Assembly (NCBI GenBank): GCA_025057905.1
Contig: JANWUX010000001.1
Coordinates: forward strand, 270,155 to 334,154
Length of the DNA: 64,000 bases
Source: Patescibacteria group bacterium
GTDB taxonomy: Bacteria > Patescibacteriota > Microgenomatia > UBA1406 > GWC2-37-13
Reading direction: 5' to 3'
A program made the position numbers and the translations under genes. Positions 1-9,006 of this stretch are shown piece by piece (the stretch's first letter is position 1; each line of letters begins with the position of its first letter). Under the pieces are notes generated by a model, which saw only the letters and a program-made list of their open reading frames with translations, was not told the origin of the DNA and ran no database searches.

Positions 1-2
1 CA

Positions 3-794
3 GGTTTGGTCTCTATTAATGGCTTTCTTAACTACTTAGAAACAAAACCTCAGATAATTGTTTATTTCAAACCAGAGACCCCAGAAGAGCTAATCTTCAA
101 AATTAGAGATGAGCTCTCTCAATCAGGTAAAATTTCCTCAATTAGATATATTTCCCAGAAAGAAGCATTCGACATTTACAAAAGAGCTAACAAAGATAAT
201 CCTCTGCTTTTAGAGATGGTCTCGGCTGATATTCTCCCCCCGTCTCTTGAAATATCAGCCACAAAACCTTTTTTCTTACCTGAGATCGCTGAGTTTCTCA
301 AAAGACAATCATCTGTTGATGAAGTTCAATTTCAAAAAGACATTCTTGATGAAATTCTTAAGTTTACTAACACTGCTAGGAGAGTTAGTTTAGTCTTTTT
401 TGGGTATTTGATCTTGATGGCTGTTGTCGTCTTAAGCACCTCAATTTCTTTAAAAATTGCTCTGAGAAAAGAAGAGATCGAAATTCTAAACCTTATCGGA
501 GCAAGTCGAGGTTATATAATCAAACCATATCTTCTCGAGAGTGTTTTCTTGGGAATCTTGGCTGCATCATTCTCATTTTTACTTTTTCTTGGGCTTATTA
601 TTTCAATAAACCCATTTTTGAGAGATTATCTCTCAGGGATTGCCGAACTAGCGGTGGAAATTGGAACACTAAAACTGGTTATTTGGCCTTTAAACCCTGT
701 TTTTTTCAGTTATCTATTTCTTGTTGTTATTGTCTTTGGAACATTAATTGGAATTGTTTCTTCTCTGTTAGCAAGCGTGAAGTATTTTAAGTAA
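3..794 (+). CDS. ftsX: Cell division permease FtsX (5' truncated by window edge)
   Basis: ORF open to window start; extracellular domain then TM helices; 'RKEEIEILNLIGASRGYIIKPYLLES' is FtsX/MacB-permease-like. Confidence 0.85.
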   Translation, partial: GLVSINGFLNYLETKPQIIVYFKPETPEELIFKIRDELSQSGKISSIRYISQKEAFDIYKRANKDNPLLLEMVSADILPPSLEISATKPFFLPEIAEFLKRQSSVDEVQFQKDILDEILKFTNTARRVSLVFFGYLILMAVVVLSTSISLKIALRKEEIEILNLIGASRGYIIKPYLLESVFLGILAASFSFLLFLGLIISINPFLRDYLSGIAELAVEIGTLKLVIWPLNPVFFSYLFLVVIVFGTLIGIVSSLLASVKYFK

Positions 795-810
795 AAAATC
801 CTTAAATAAC

Positions 811-2010
811 ATGATAATTTTATTTCTTTTTTTCATTTTCATTTCGTTTTCTTCTCGCTCAATCATTGCTATTGAATGCAACGAATCAGCAGCTCTGAAT
901 TGTAATTTAAACAAGAACTGCACTCAGGTTATTGAGACGTGCAGAAAACAACAGGAGAAAGACAACAAACTAATATACGATGCTGAAGCTCAAATAAGAA
1001 TGATTATCTCTCAGTACGATCTTGCAGTAGCAGAGTATCGACAAACCGAACAAAAAGTGATTGATTTAGAGAGAGAAATTGAGATTCTTGATTCACGAAT
1101 CGAGAAACTTGATAACTCACTTACCGCTCTTTCTCAAAGATTTCTCACTAAAGTACTGGAAAGTTACAAACAAAAAGATCTCGACGTAATTGGATTTGTC
1201 TTCTATTCAAGTAATTTAAGTGAGCTTGTTAACAAAGCCAAGTATATAAAAATAGAAAGAAACAACAATCAGCGTTTACTCATTCAGGTTCAGCAAGCAA
1301 AAAAAAATTTTGAAATTCAAAAACAACTTCGAGATGAAAAAAGAGCTGAACTTGTGACTCTCAAGGAAATCTTAAAGAAAAGACAAGCAGAACTTCAGGA
1401 ACAAAAGAGGAAAAAAGACAGAGAACTTGCCTATTATCGAAACAATCTAGCTGAAATCAAAAGAATTTTAGAGATTGCCAGACAGCAAATCGCCAGTTTT
1501 AAAGCTTTCTCTGCTCAAGCAAAGGCTGATATTATTTCTCCCAATCAGTTCGGGGCCGGCTCTGATGGCAATTATTACTCTCAGAGAGATTCCCGTTGGG
1601 CCAATCTTAAAATTGGTGATTCAGATGAAAGTATTCTCGATGTTGGATGTCTGGTAACTTCAGTGGCAATGTTTGCTAAAAAATTTGGATCGAGCTTAAC
1701 TCCAGCCGACATCGCTTCGGAGAAAGATAGATTTTTCGGAAGAACTGCTTATATGAAATTACCGTGGAAAGGTGTTGCTGGTAAAGTTTTTGTTAATTTA
1801 GGAAATAATCAAGAGGTAATTAATGAAGAATTAAGAAGAGGAAATTTTGTCATTGTCGGTGTTGGTAGCTGTTACCTTGGAGGAAGTCACTTCGTCGTGT
1901 TAATAAGAAAAGATGAAAATAATTACATAATGCATGATCCAATTTACGGTCCAGATCTTAATTTTAGCAACTATTATTCGAATATTTGCTCAGCCGGAAC
2001 TTTCAGATAA
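811..2010 (+). CDS. Secreted coiled-coil protein with C-terminal C39-like/papain-fold peptidase domain
   Basis: Signal peptide, long coiled coil (EnvC-like), then 'YYSQRDSRWANLKIG...VGCLVTSVAMFAKKFG...GSHFVVLI'; follows ftsX. Confidence 0.75.
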   Translation: MIILFLFFIFISFSSRSIIAIECNESAALNCNLNKNCTQVIETCRKQQEKDNKLIYDAEAQIRMIISQYDLAVAEYRQTEQKVIDLEREIEILDSRIEKLDNSLTALSQRFLTKVLESYKQKDLDVIGFVFYSSNLSELVNKAKYIKIERNNNQRLLIQVQQAKKNFEIQKQLRDEKRAELVTLKEILKKRQAELQEQKRKKDRELAYYRNNLAEIKRILEIARQQIASFKAFSAQAKADIISPNQFGAGSDGNYYSQRDSRWANLKIGDSDESILDVGCLVTSVAMFAKKFGSSLTPADIASEKDRFFGRTAYMKLPWKGVAGKVFVNLGNNQEVINEELRRGNFVIVGVGSCYLGGSHFVVLIRKDENNYIMHDPIYGPDLNFSNYYSNICSAGTFR

Positions 2011-2128
2011 ATCTAGTAAAAAGCTTAATCTAATTTCTTTTCTCTGTTGGTTATATCCAGTAGACAAATTTTTTTGATCGAATAAAAATTGATCAATAAA
2101 AAAGTGGCTGCCTGGTGTTGGTTTTTTA

Positions 2129-3529
2129 ATGTTTTTCATTTTTTTCTCTCTGAATCCAATTTTTGGCCAGTCGAGGGTTCTAATCAATGAAGTGTTACTC
2201 GAGCCTCAGCCTCAGCAGATAGAATTAATCAACCTGGGTACAGAAAGTGCCAATATAATTAATTGGACAATCGACGATGACGGTGGTTCGGCCTCGGTGT
2301 ACACAATTACCAATCAATTAACTCTTGAACCAAACAATTGTTTAGTTTTTTCTTCAAATTTCTATCTTAATCTTCGATCAAGCGACAGTGTCAGATTGTT
2401 TAATGACAGAAATTTTATTGTTAACTCTTTTTCCTACCGAGCTGGCCCCGGAGTTGGAATTTCTTTCCAAAGACTTCCTGATGGTGAGAATTCTTGGTCA
2501 ACCGGCAGTGCCACTCTTGGCTTGTTTAACCTGTTAAAAACTTCATGTCAAAGAACCGCGACAACTCCCTCACCAAACTTAACACCAACACCACCGCAGG
2601 TGTTAGAGATAATTCCCACTGACACACCCTCACCAACCCCCTCTTTTTCTTTTCTAATACCCTCACCTCAAATAACTCTCAATCTTTATCAACACCAAAC
2701 AGCGACGCCAACATTCTCAACTGAGTTCTTCTACAACCTCATCTTTATCTCTGAAGCAATGGTTAATCAAAAATCAAATGAAAAAGAATGAGTGGAGATT
2801 TTTAATAACAATGACTTTCAAGTTCAGCTGAGAAATTGGTATCTCGATGATATTGAAAATGGCGGTTCTTCCCCGAAGAGTTTTTCTATCGATATCCCTG
2901 CCAAAAGCTACCGTGTTATCCTTCTTAGTAATTCAATCTTTAACAACTCAAGTGACTCAATCAGACTTTTAAACCCAAGAAGAGAAGTTGAAGATAGCTT
3001 TGAATATACTTACTAACAGGAAAACAAAACCTGGGGCAGGGTTAGTTTTGAGACCGACATTTTTTGCCTTCAGGAGCCTTCAGCAGGTGAAATAAATAAT
3101 CCTTGTCTTGAATCTTTTTCAAATGCTGACCAGTCACAAAAAAATGAAAAATTAGTCCTTCAGCAAAAAGAAACAATATTAGCCGAAAGCTTTCAAATTA
3201 ATGATTCAGTTGGTTCTTCTCGGATTTTTGGAATCAATAGTTAACAAAGAATTTCTCCCTCAAATTCCAGACTACAAATCACTTCTCAAAGAGTTTCTCG
3301 GTTATATCTTGACAATCTTCCCAAAAAACAAATTAATGACCAACTCGGTAATGTTCTTGGTGTCACAACCACTGAAGAACCAACGGTTAAACCAAAGGAT
3401 TTAGGAATTTTTTTTCTGGTTAACTCAGCTTTCATTTCTTTTTTGACAGGTGGATCAGTGGTAATTAAAATAAACTCAAATAATGAGAAGATTAAAAGAT
3501 TTATTTCATTACTTATTTACTCCCAATGA
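2129..3529 (+). pseudogene. Lamin-tail-domain secreted protein frame interrupted by three in-frame stops (TGA 2789, TAA 3014, TAA 3242)
   Basis: One frame encodes signal peptide, 2 LTD-like repeats, P/T/S-rich linker and C-terminal TM helix; stops interrupt without any frame change. Confidence 0.7.
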
Positions 3530-4364
3530 AAAAAATAACTATGTCGCCAGAAGTCTTCATCTTGATTTTCTCTTCGTTTACCTAGGAATCGCCATTGTTC
3601 TGATTCTTATAACCAAACAAGTAGAGATAAGTAATATCCTTGGCTTTGCTACCGATATTAGCGCCAAAAAACTTTTTGAGCTAACAAACGAAGAACGGCG
3701 AAAACACAATCTTGCTCCTCTTCAATACAACGAAAAACTGGCCAAGGCAGCTTATGACAAGGCTCAGCATATGTTTTCTAAGAATTACTGGTCGCATTAC
3801 GGACCAGATGGTAGTGCCCCATGGGATTTTATCTTAAAAAATAACTATCATTATGAGTTTGCCGGGGAAAATTTAGCTAAAAATTTTCTCTTCAGTGAAG
3901 GGGTAATCTCTGCCTGGATGAAATCGCCAACCCATCGAGAAAATATTCTAAAAAAAGAATATCAAGATGTCGGTTTTGCCGTTGTTAACGGTGTTTTGAA
4001 TGGTGAAGAAACAACTTTGGTCGTTCAAATGTTTGGAGCCCCGGCTGAAAAAGAGTTACTTTTGTCAACAAGAGTTGTAAATGAATCAGAGCTAAAAATC
4101 GAAGCGAATAATGAAAGAAATTTATCAATAAGAAAGAATTATTCAATAGAAGCAAGTAACCAAAGAAGCATCAGTTACTCCCGGATTATTTTTAACACCG
4201 AGATTATCTTTCTGGCCTTTTTGATCATGGTTTTGATTCTTGATTTCTATTTTGCTGAAAAGCTCGGGATAATAAGAGTCAAGGGCAATAATCTCAGTCA
4301 TTTTATTTTTATACTCTTCATAATCGCTAGTTTTACCATTATCTCTAAAGGAAAGGTACTCTAA
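3483..4364 (+). CDS. CAP/SCP-domain (YkwD-like) membrane protein
   Basis: 'LFELTNEERRKHNLAPLQYNEKLAKAAYDKAQHM...SHYGPDG...AGENLAKNF...W..SPTHRENIL' CAP signature; TM segments. Confidence 0.88.
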   Translation: MRRLKDLFHYLFTPNEKNNYVARSLHLDFLFVYLGIAIVLILITKQVEISNILGFATDISAKKLFELTNEERRKHNLAPLQYNEKLAKAAYDKAQHMFSKNYWSHYGPDGSAPWDFILKNNYHYEFAGENLAKNFLFSEGVISAWMKSPTHRENILKKEYQDVGFAVVNGVLNGEETTLVVQMFGAPAEKELLLSTRVVNESELKIEANNERNLSIRKNYSIEASNQRSISYSRIIFNTEIIFLAFLIMVLILDFYFAEKLGIIRVKGNNLSHFIFILFIIASFTIISKGKVL

Positions 4365-4660
4365 TGAAAACTACTCTAATGAAAACTTTAGTCGGACAAG
4401 TAATCAAAGAACTAAAGAGAAACAGTCTCGATTACTTGATTTTAGTTCTTGGTGGATTTATCTTCTTAATCTTTTTAAGCCTCTTCCAAGGGGAAAGACT
4501 GATAAACTTTTTAATTATCGTTGCCTTTGCTGGCTTTTACATTCTCTGGGGGATTTATCACCACTCAAAAAAAGACTTTGTTAAAGGAAAAATTCTGATA
4601 GAATATATCTTAATTGCCTTTACAGTTTTATTTTTATTAAAAATAATTCTTGTCAAATGA
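4364..4660 (+). CDS. Small two/three-TM hypothetical membrane protein
   Basis: 98 aa hydrophobic ORF, start/stop overlaps both neighbours. Confidence 0.6.
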   Translation: MKTTLMKTLVGQVIKELKRNSLDYLILVLGGFIFLIFLSLFQGERLINFLIIVAFAGFYILWGIYHHSKKDFVKGKILIEYILIAFTVLFLLKIILVK

Positions 4661-5397
4661 AAGGAATTATTCTTGCCGGTGGTTTAGCTACTCGATTGAG
4701 GCCGTTAACCTACGTCACGAATAAACATCTCCTTCCAATCTATGATAAACCAATGATTTATTATCCAATCCAGGCAATGAAAAAGGCTGGGATAACTGAC
4801 GTCTTAATCTCTACCTCACCCGATCACGCGGGTGATTTTGCTGAACTGCTAAAAGATGGAAGTGAGTTTGGGTTGAAGTTCTACTACTCAATTCAAAGCA
4901 ATCCAAAAGGTGGTATCGCCAATGCTATTGGTTTAGCCGAAAATTATGCCCGAGGAGAAAAAATCTTGGTTATTCTTGGTGACAATATCTTTGGCTTCAA
5001 TCTAAAAGATGATGTCGAAGAATTCAAGAAAAAGAAAGGCGGAGCGTTGATCTACGGAGTCCGAATCACTGAAGGCGATCTTCGGCAGTATGGAATTATT
5101 GAGATTGATGAAAAAAACAACGTTATTTCTATTGAAGAAAAACCAGAAACACCAAAATCAAATATTGTCCAAATTGGTATTTATATGTATGACGAGCGAG
5201 TTTTTGATTTTATAAAAAAATTGAAACCATCAAAAAGAGGTGAATTGGAAATTACCGATCTAAATAATCTCTATCTAAAAGAAGGACAACTTTCCTGCAA
5301 AATTATTGATTGGTGGATTGATGCTGGAACCTCTCATGATGAATTATTGAGAGCTAATAATTTGGTCTACGAAAAAATTAAGAACTATCAACTCTAA
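4657..5397 (+). CDS. Sugar-nucleotide thymidylyltransferase, RmlA-like
   Basis: 'MKGIILAGGLATRLRPLTYVTNKHLLPIYDKPMIYYPI' signature. Confidence 0.92.
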   Translation: MKGIILAGGLATRLRPLTYVTNKHLLPIYDKPMIYYPIQAMKKAGITDVLISTSPDHAGDFAELLKDGSEFGLKFYYSIQSNPKGGIANAIGLAENYARGEKILVILGDNIFGFNLKDDVEEFKKKKGGALIYGVRITEGDLRQYGIIEIDEKNNVISIEEKPETPKSNIVQIGIYMYDERVFDFIKKLKPSKRGELEITDLNNLYLKEGQLSCKIIDWWIDAGTSHDELLRANNLVYEKIKNYQL

Positions 5398-5399
5398 AA

Positions 5400-5693
5400 A
5401 TGGAAAATTCTCAATTACTTGTCATAATTCTTATCACAATCATCACTGTGTTAACAACCAGCGTTGGCATTCAATTAATATTCATTCTTAAAGAGATAAG
5501 AGGAGTAATAAGAAAAATTTCTCGTCTAGTAGAGGAAGAGATTGATCAAAAAAATGATGAGAGTAATCATCAGCAAAAAAAAGATAAACCGGAAACGGTA
5601 GCATTACCAAGACAATCAACTCTGCTTGGTCTTTTGAATCGAATAAGATTTTTTTACCGGCAAATTCAGAACGATCAAAAAAAGTTTTTTTAA
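5400..5693 (+). CDS. Hypothetical small membrane protein
   Basis: N-terminal TM helix, charged tail; tightly spaced after rmlA-like gene. Confidence 0.5.
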   Translation: MENSQLLVIILITIITVLTTSVGIQLIFILKEIRGVIRKISRLVEEEIDQKNDESNHQQKKDKPETVALPRQSTLLGLLNRIRFFYRQIQNDQKKFF

Positions 5694-5703
5694 AAAAAAT
5701 CAT

Positions 5704-5732
5704 TTGACATAGACAATTTTATCGAGTATAAT
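5704..5732 (+). promoter_or_regulatory. Sigma70-type promoter of rpoBC: TTGACA-17-TATAAT
   Basis: TTGACA 5704-5709, TATAAT 5727-5732, exact 17-nt spacer, upstream of rpoB. Confidence 0.8.
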
Positions 5733-5820
5733 TTCGAATCTAGTGGTTTTTTTACTTCATATCAAGAACTTTTTTCAATTTTCTTATTACTAAGCAGTAG
5801 AAAAAAAGCTTTTATAAAAG

Positions 5821-8800
5821 ATGCTTAAGATAAATCACGTGAAGGAAGAAACGATCTTTCTGTCAAAAAAAACCGACGATGAACTAATTAAATCAATCGA
5901 CCTCATTCAAGTTCAAAAAGATTCTTGGAAGAACTTCCTCAACGAGGACCTCAAAAAAATTCTTGAAGAGTTTTTTCCAATTGACGATTACACAGGTAAA
6001 AAGTTTACCTTGGGGCTTGAAGACTTGTACTTTGGTCAGCCTCGATATCCTCTTGAGCTTTGTCTAAAGAAAAAACTTACCTATGATGCCCCAGTTTACC
6101 TTAAACTAAAACTTATCAACAAAAAAAATAACTCCGAAAAAAAGCAGGATGTCTACTTCTTCAATCTACCAATAATGACTAGTCGTGGAACTTTTATAAT
6201 TAATGGAATTGAGCGGGCAATCATTAATCAGATCACTCGCTCGCCCGGCGTTTACTTTACTGCCGAAATTGATAAAACTACAGGTCTTACTCTGTTTAAT
6301 GCCGAAATCAGGCCTTATATCGGCGCCTGGGTGGACATCACGATAAACAAAAACAACATCATTGAAATGAAAATTAACAAAAAGAGAAAATTCATCGCCA
6401 CGGTTTTTGTAAAGGTTTTTGAAGACATTAGTAACCAAGAAATTCTTTCCTTATTTAGCGATCTCAAGAAGAATCTCGTCGAAAAATACATTATTCCAAC
6501 CCTGAAGAGGGATCCTGCAAGAAACAAAGAAGAAGCAATTTTAGAGGTTTACAAAAAAATAAAACCAGGTGAGCCTTTAGTTCTAGAAAATGCCTATGAA
6601 ACCGTAAACAATTTGTTTTTCAATCCGCAACGATATTCCCTGGCTGAAGTCGGCCGGTACAAGATCAACAAGAAACTAAATCTTAATTTGGAGATTAAGA
6701 AAGAAAATTTTGTCCTCACCAGGGAAGATATAATTCAGACGATAAAATATTTAGTCAATCTTAGTGACAATGTCGGCGAGTTTGATAATATTGACCACTT
6801 AGGTAATCGAAGACTTAGAACAGTTGGTGAACTGGTAGGAATGTACGGGATAAGAGTTGGAATGATTAAAGTAGTCAGAGAGATAAAAGAAAGAATGAGT
6901 TTGATCACCAGTGATGCTAACACTCATCCTTACCAAATAGTCAACTCTAAACCACTAATCTTAGCCATGAACTCATTTTTTAGAACAAGCCAGTTATCAA
7001 CAATTGTTGACCAGACTAATCCTCTTTCTGAGGTTGATAACTTGAGAAGAATTACCGTTGGCGGTCCAGGAGGTATTGAAAAAGAAAGAGCCTCTTTTTC
7101 AATCAGAGACATCTCTTCCTCTCAATACGGAAGAATCTGCCCGATAAGAAGTCCAGAAGGACCAAACATCGGTGTTGTCACATATATGTCTCTCTACGCT
7201 CGTGTCAACAAATATGGCTTCTTAGAGACACCTTATCGAAAAGTGATCAAAAAGAAAATCACCAACGAGATTGTCTATCTCCAAGCCGATGATGAGGAAA
7301 ATTACTATATCACCTCAAATGACGTCAACATTGAAAATAACGAGATAAAAGACGATGTTGTTGTTTGTCGATATAAAGGAGAAATCATTGAAGTTGAGGC
7401 TGATAAAGTAAATTTTGTCGATTTATCCCCAAGACAAGTCGTCGGTGCTTCGGCATCTCTAATCCCCTTTCTTCAAAATGATGACGCTTCTCGAGCTCTT
7501 ATGGGATCTCACATGCAATGTCAAGCTGTCCCGTTAATCAAACCTGAAGGACCAATTATCGGCACTGGTCTTGAAGAAAAAATCTCTGTTGCTTTAGGAA
7601 GAACGATTCTTGCTCCAGAAGATGGTCGAGTTGAGTACGTTGATGGCCAAAAAGTTGTTTTTAGAGGAAAAAGTGGGAAGATTTTTGAGTATCAACTTGA
7701 AAGGTTCAAAAGAACTAACAAAGATGTCTGTTTTGACCAAAGACCAATTGTCGAAAAAAATCAAAAAATTAAGAAAGGTGACGTAATAATTGACGGTCCA
7801 TCAACCGATAAAGGCAGGCTTGCCCTGGGAAGAAATTTACTCGTCGCTTATACCTCTCTTAATGGTCTTGGATATGAAGATGGTTTTGTTATCTCAGAAA
7901 GATTAGTAAAGGAAGATATTTTAACATCCATCACAATGGAAGAGTTTATCGCTGATGTAGTTGATACTAAACTTGGTCCAGAAGAACTTACCCGAGATAT
8001 TCCTAATGTCAGAGAAGAAATTCTGGCTAATCTTGACAAAAATGGCCTGGTTAATATCGGCACTGAAGTAAAGAGTAGTGACATTCTTGTGGGAAAAGTT
8101 GCTCCAAAAGGAGAAAAAGAGCTCACCGCTGAAGAAAGACTCCTTAGAGCTATCTTTGGAGAAAAAGCTAAGGATGTAAAAGATACCTCTTTAAGAGTTC
8201 CCTATGGTAAAAGAGGGACAGTTGTTGATATCGAGATTATTGATGCCAAAAGAGATCCAAATGAACTTGAGCCAAACGTGATGAAAAGAATCATAATAAC
8301 CACCGCCCAGCTAAGAAAAATCACTGTTGGCGATAAACTGGCTGGTCGTCACGGCAATAAAGGGGTTATCTCCAAGATCTTGCCTGAGTGGGAGATGCCC
8401 TACTTGGAAAATGGCACACCGGTTGATGTCATCTTATCTCCTCTATCAATTCTTTCGCGGATGAATCTTGGCCAGTTATTCGAGGTTCTTTTTGGGATTA
8501 TTGCTAAAAAAAACAATCAAAGATTCTGTATTCCTGTTTTTGAAAAAATAAAAGAAGAGTTAATTGTCGAATCTTTAAAAAAAGTTGGTTTCTCTGTCGA
8601 TGGCAAAGTATCTCTTTATGATGGTCAGACGGGTCAGCCATTCGAAAGAAAAGTCCTTGTAGGTTATTCATACGTTATGAAATTGATTCATATGGTCGAA
8701 GATAAATTTCATGCCAGATCCGTTGGCCCCTATTCTCTCGTAACTCAGCAACCTTTAGGGGGAAAATCACAACTTGGAGGTCAAAGATCTGGTGAAATGG

Positions 8801-9006
8801 AGGTCTGGGCCCTCGAAGCACATCGGGTCCCATACACTCTTCAAGAGATGCTTACAATAAAAAGCGATGATGTGAGAGGGAGAATTAAGGCCTTTGAATC
8901 GATCATCAAAGGCGTAGACATTCCTCAATCATTCATCCCAGAATCATTCAACGTTCTATTGAAAGAATTAAACGCGCTGGGGTTATCAATTGACTTTGTT
9001 AAATAA
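5821..9006 (+). CDS. rpoB: DNA-directed RNA polymerase subunit beta
   Basis: Full-length match to RpoB motifs (SPEGPNIG, GRHGNKGV, GGQRFGEMEVWAL-like). Confidence 0.99.
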   Translation: MLKINHVKEETIFLSKKTDDELIKSIDLIQVQKDSWKNFLNEDLKKILEEFFPIDDYTGKKFTLGLEDLYFGQPRYPLELCLKKKLTYDAPVYLKLKLINKKNNSEKKQDVYFFNLPIMTSRGTFIINGIERAIINQITRSPGVYFTAEIDKTTGLTLFNAEIRPYIGAWVDITINKNNIIEMKINKKRKFIATVFVKVFEDISNQEILSLFSDLKKNLVEKYIIPTLKRDPARNKEEAILEVYKKIKPGEPLVLENAYETVNNLFFNPQRYSLAEVGRYKINKKLNLNLEIKKENFVLTREDIIQTIKYLVNLSDNVGEFDNIDHLGNRRLRTVGELVGMYGIRVGMIKVVREIKERMSLITSDANTHPYQIVNSKPLILAMNSFFRTSQLSTIVDQTNPLSEVDNLRRITVGGPGGIEKERASFSIRDISSSQYGRICPIRSPEGPNIGVVTYMSLYARVNKYGFLETPYRKVIKKKITNEIVYLQADDEENYYITSNDVNIENNEIKDDVVVCRYKGEIIEVEADKVNFVDLSPRQVVGASASLIPFLQNDDASRALMGSHMQCQAVPLIKPEGPIIGTGLEEKISVALGRTILAPEDGRVEYVDGQKVVFRGKSGKIFEYQLERFKRTNKDVCFDQRPIVEKNQKIKKGDVIIDGPSTDKGRLALGRNLLVAYTSLNGLGYEDGFVISERLVKEDILTSITMEEFIADVVDTKLGPEELTRDIPNVREEILANLDKNGLVNIGTEVKSSDILVGKVAPKGEKELTAEERLLRAIFGEKAKDVKDTSLRVPYGKRGTVVDIEIIDAKRDPNELEPNVMKRIIITTAQLRKITVGDKLAGRHGNKGVISKILPEWEMPYLENGTPVDVILSPLSILSRMNLGQLFEVLFGIIAKKNNQRFCIPVFEKIKEELIVESLKKVGFSVDGKVSLYDGQTGQPFERKVLVGYSYVMKLIHMVEDKFHARSVGPYSLVTQQPLGGKSQLGGQRSGEMEVWALEAHRVPYTLQEMLTIKSDDVRGRIKAFESIIKGVDIPQSFIPESFNVLLKELNALGLSIDFVK

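Noticed and set aside
2129-3244. UGA (or UAA) recoded as an amino acid genome-wide
   Set aside because: rpsL, rpsG and 4364-4660 end in TGA, and many essential genes end in TAA; recoding could only be local.
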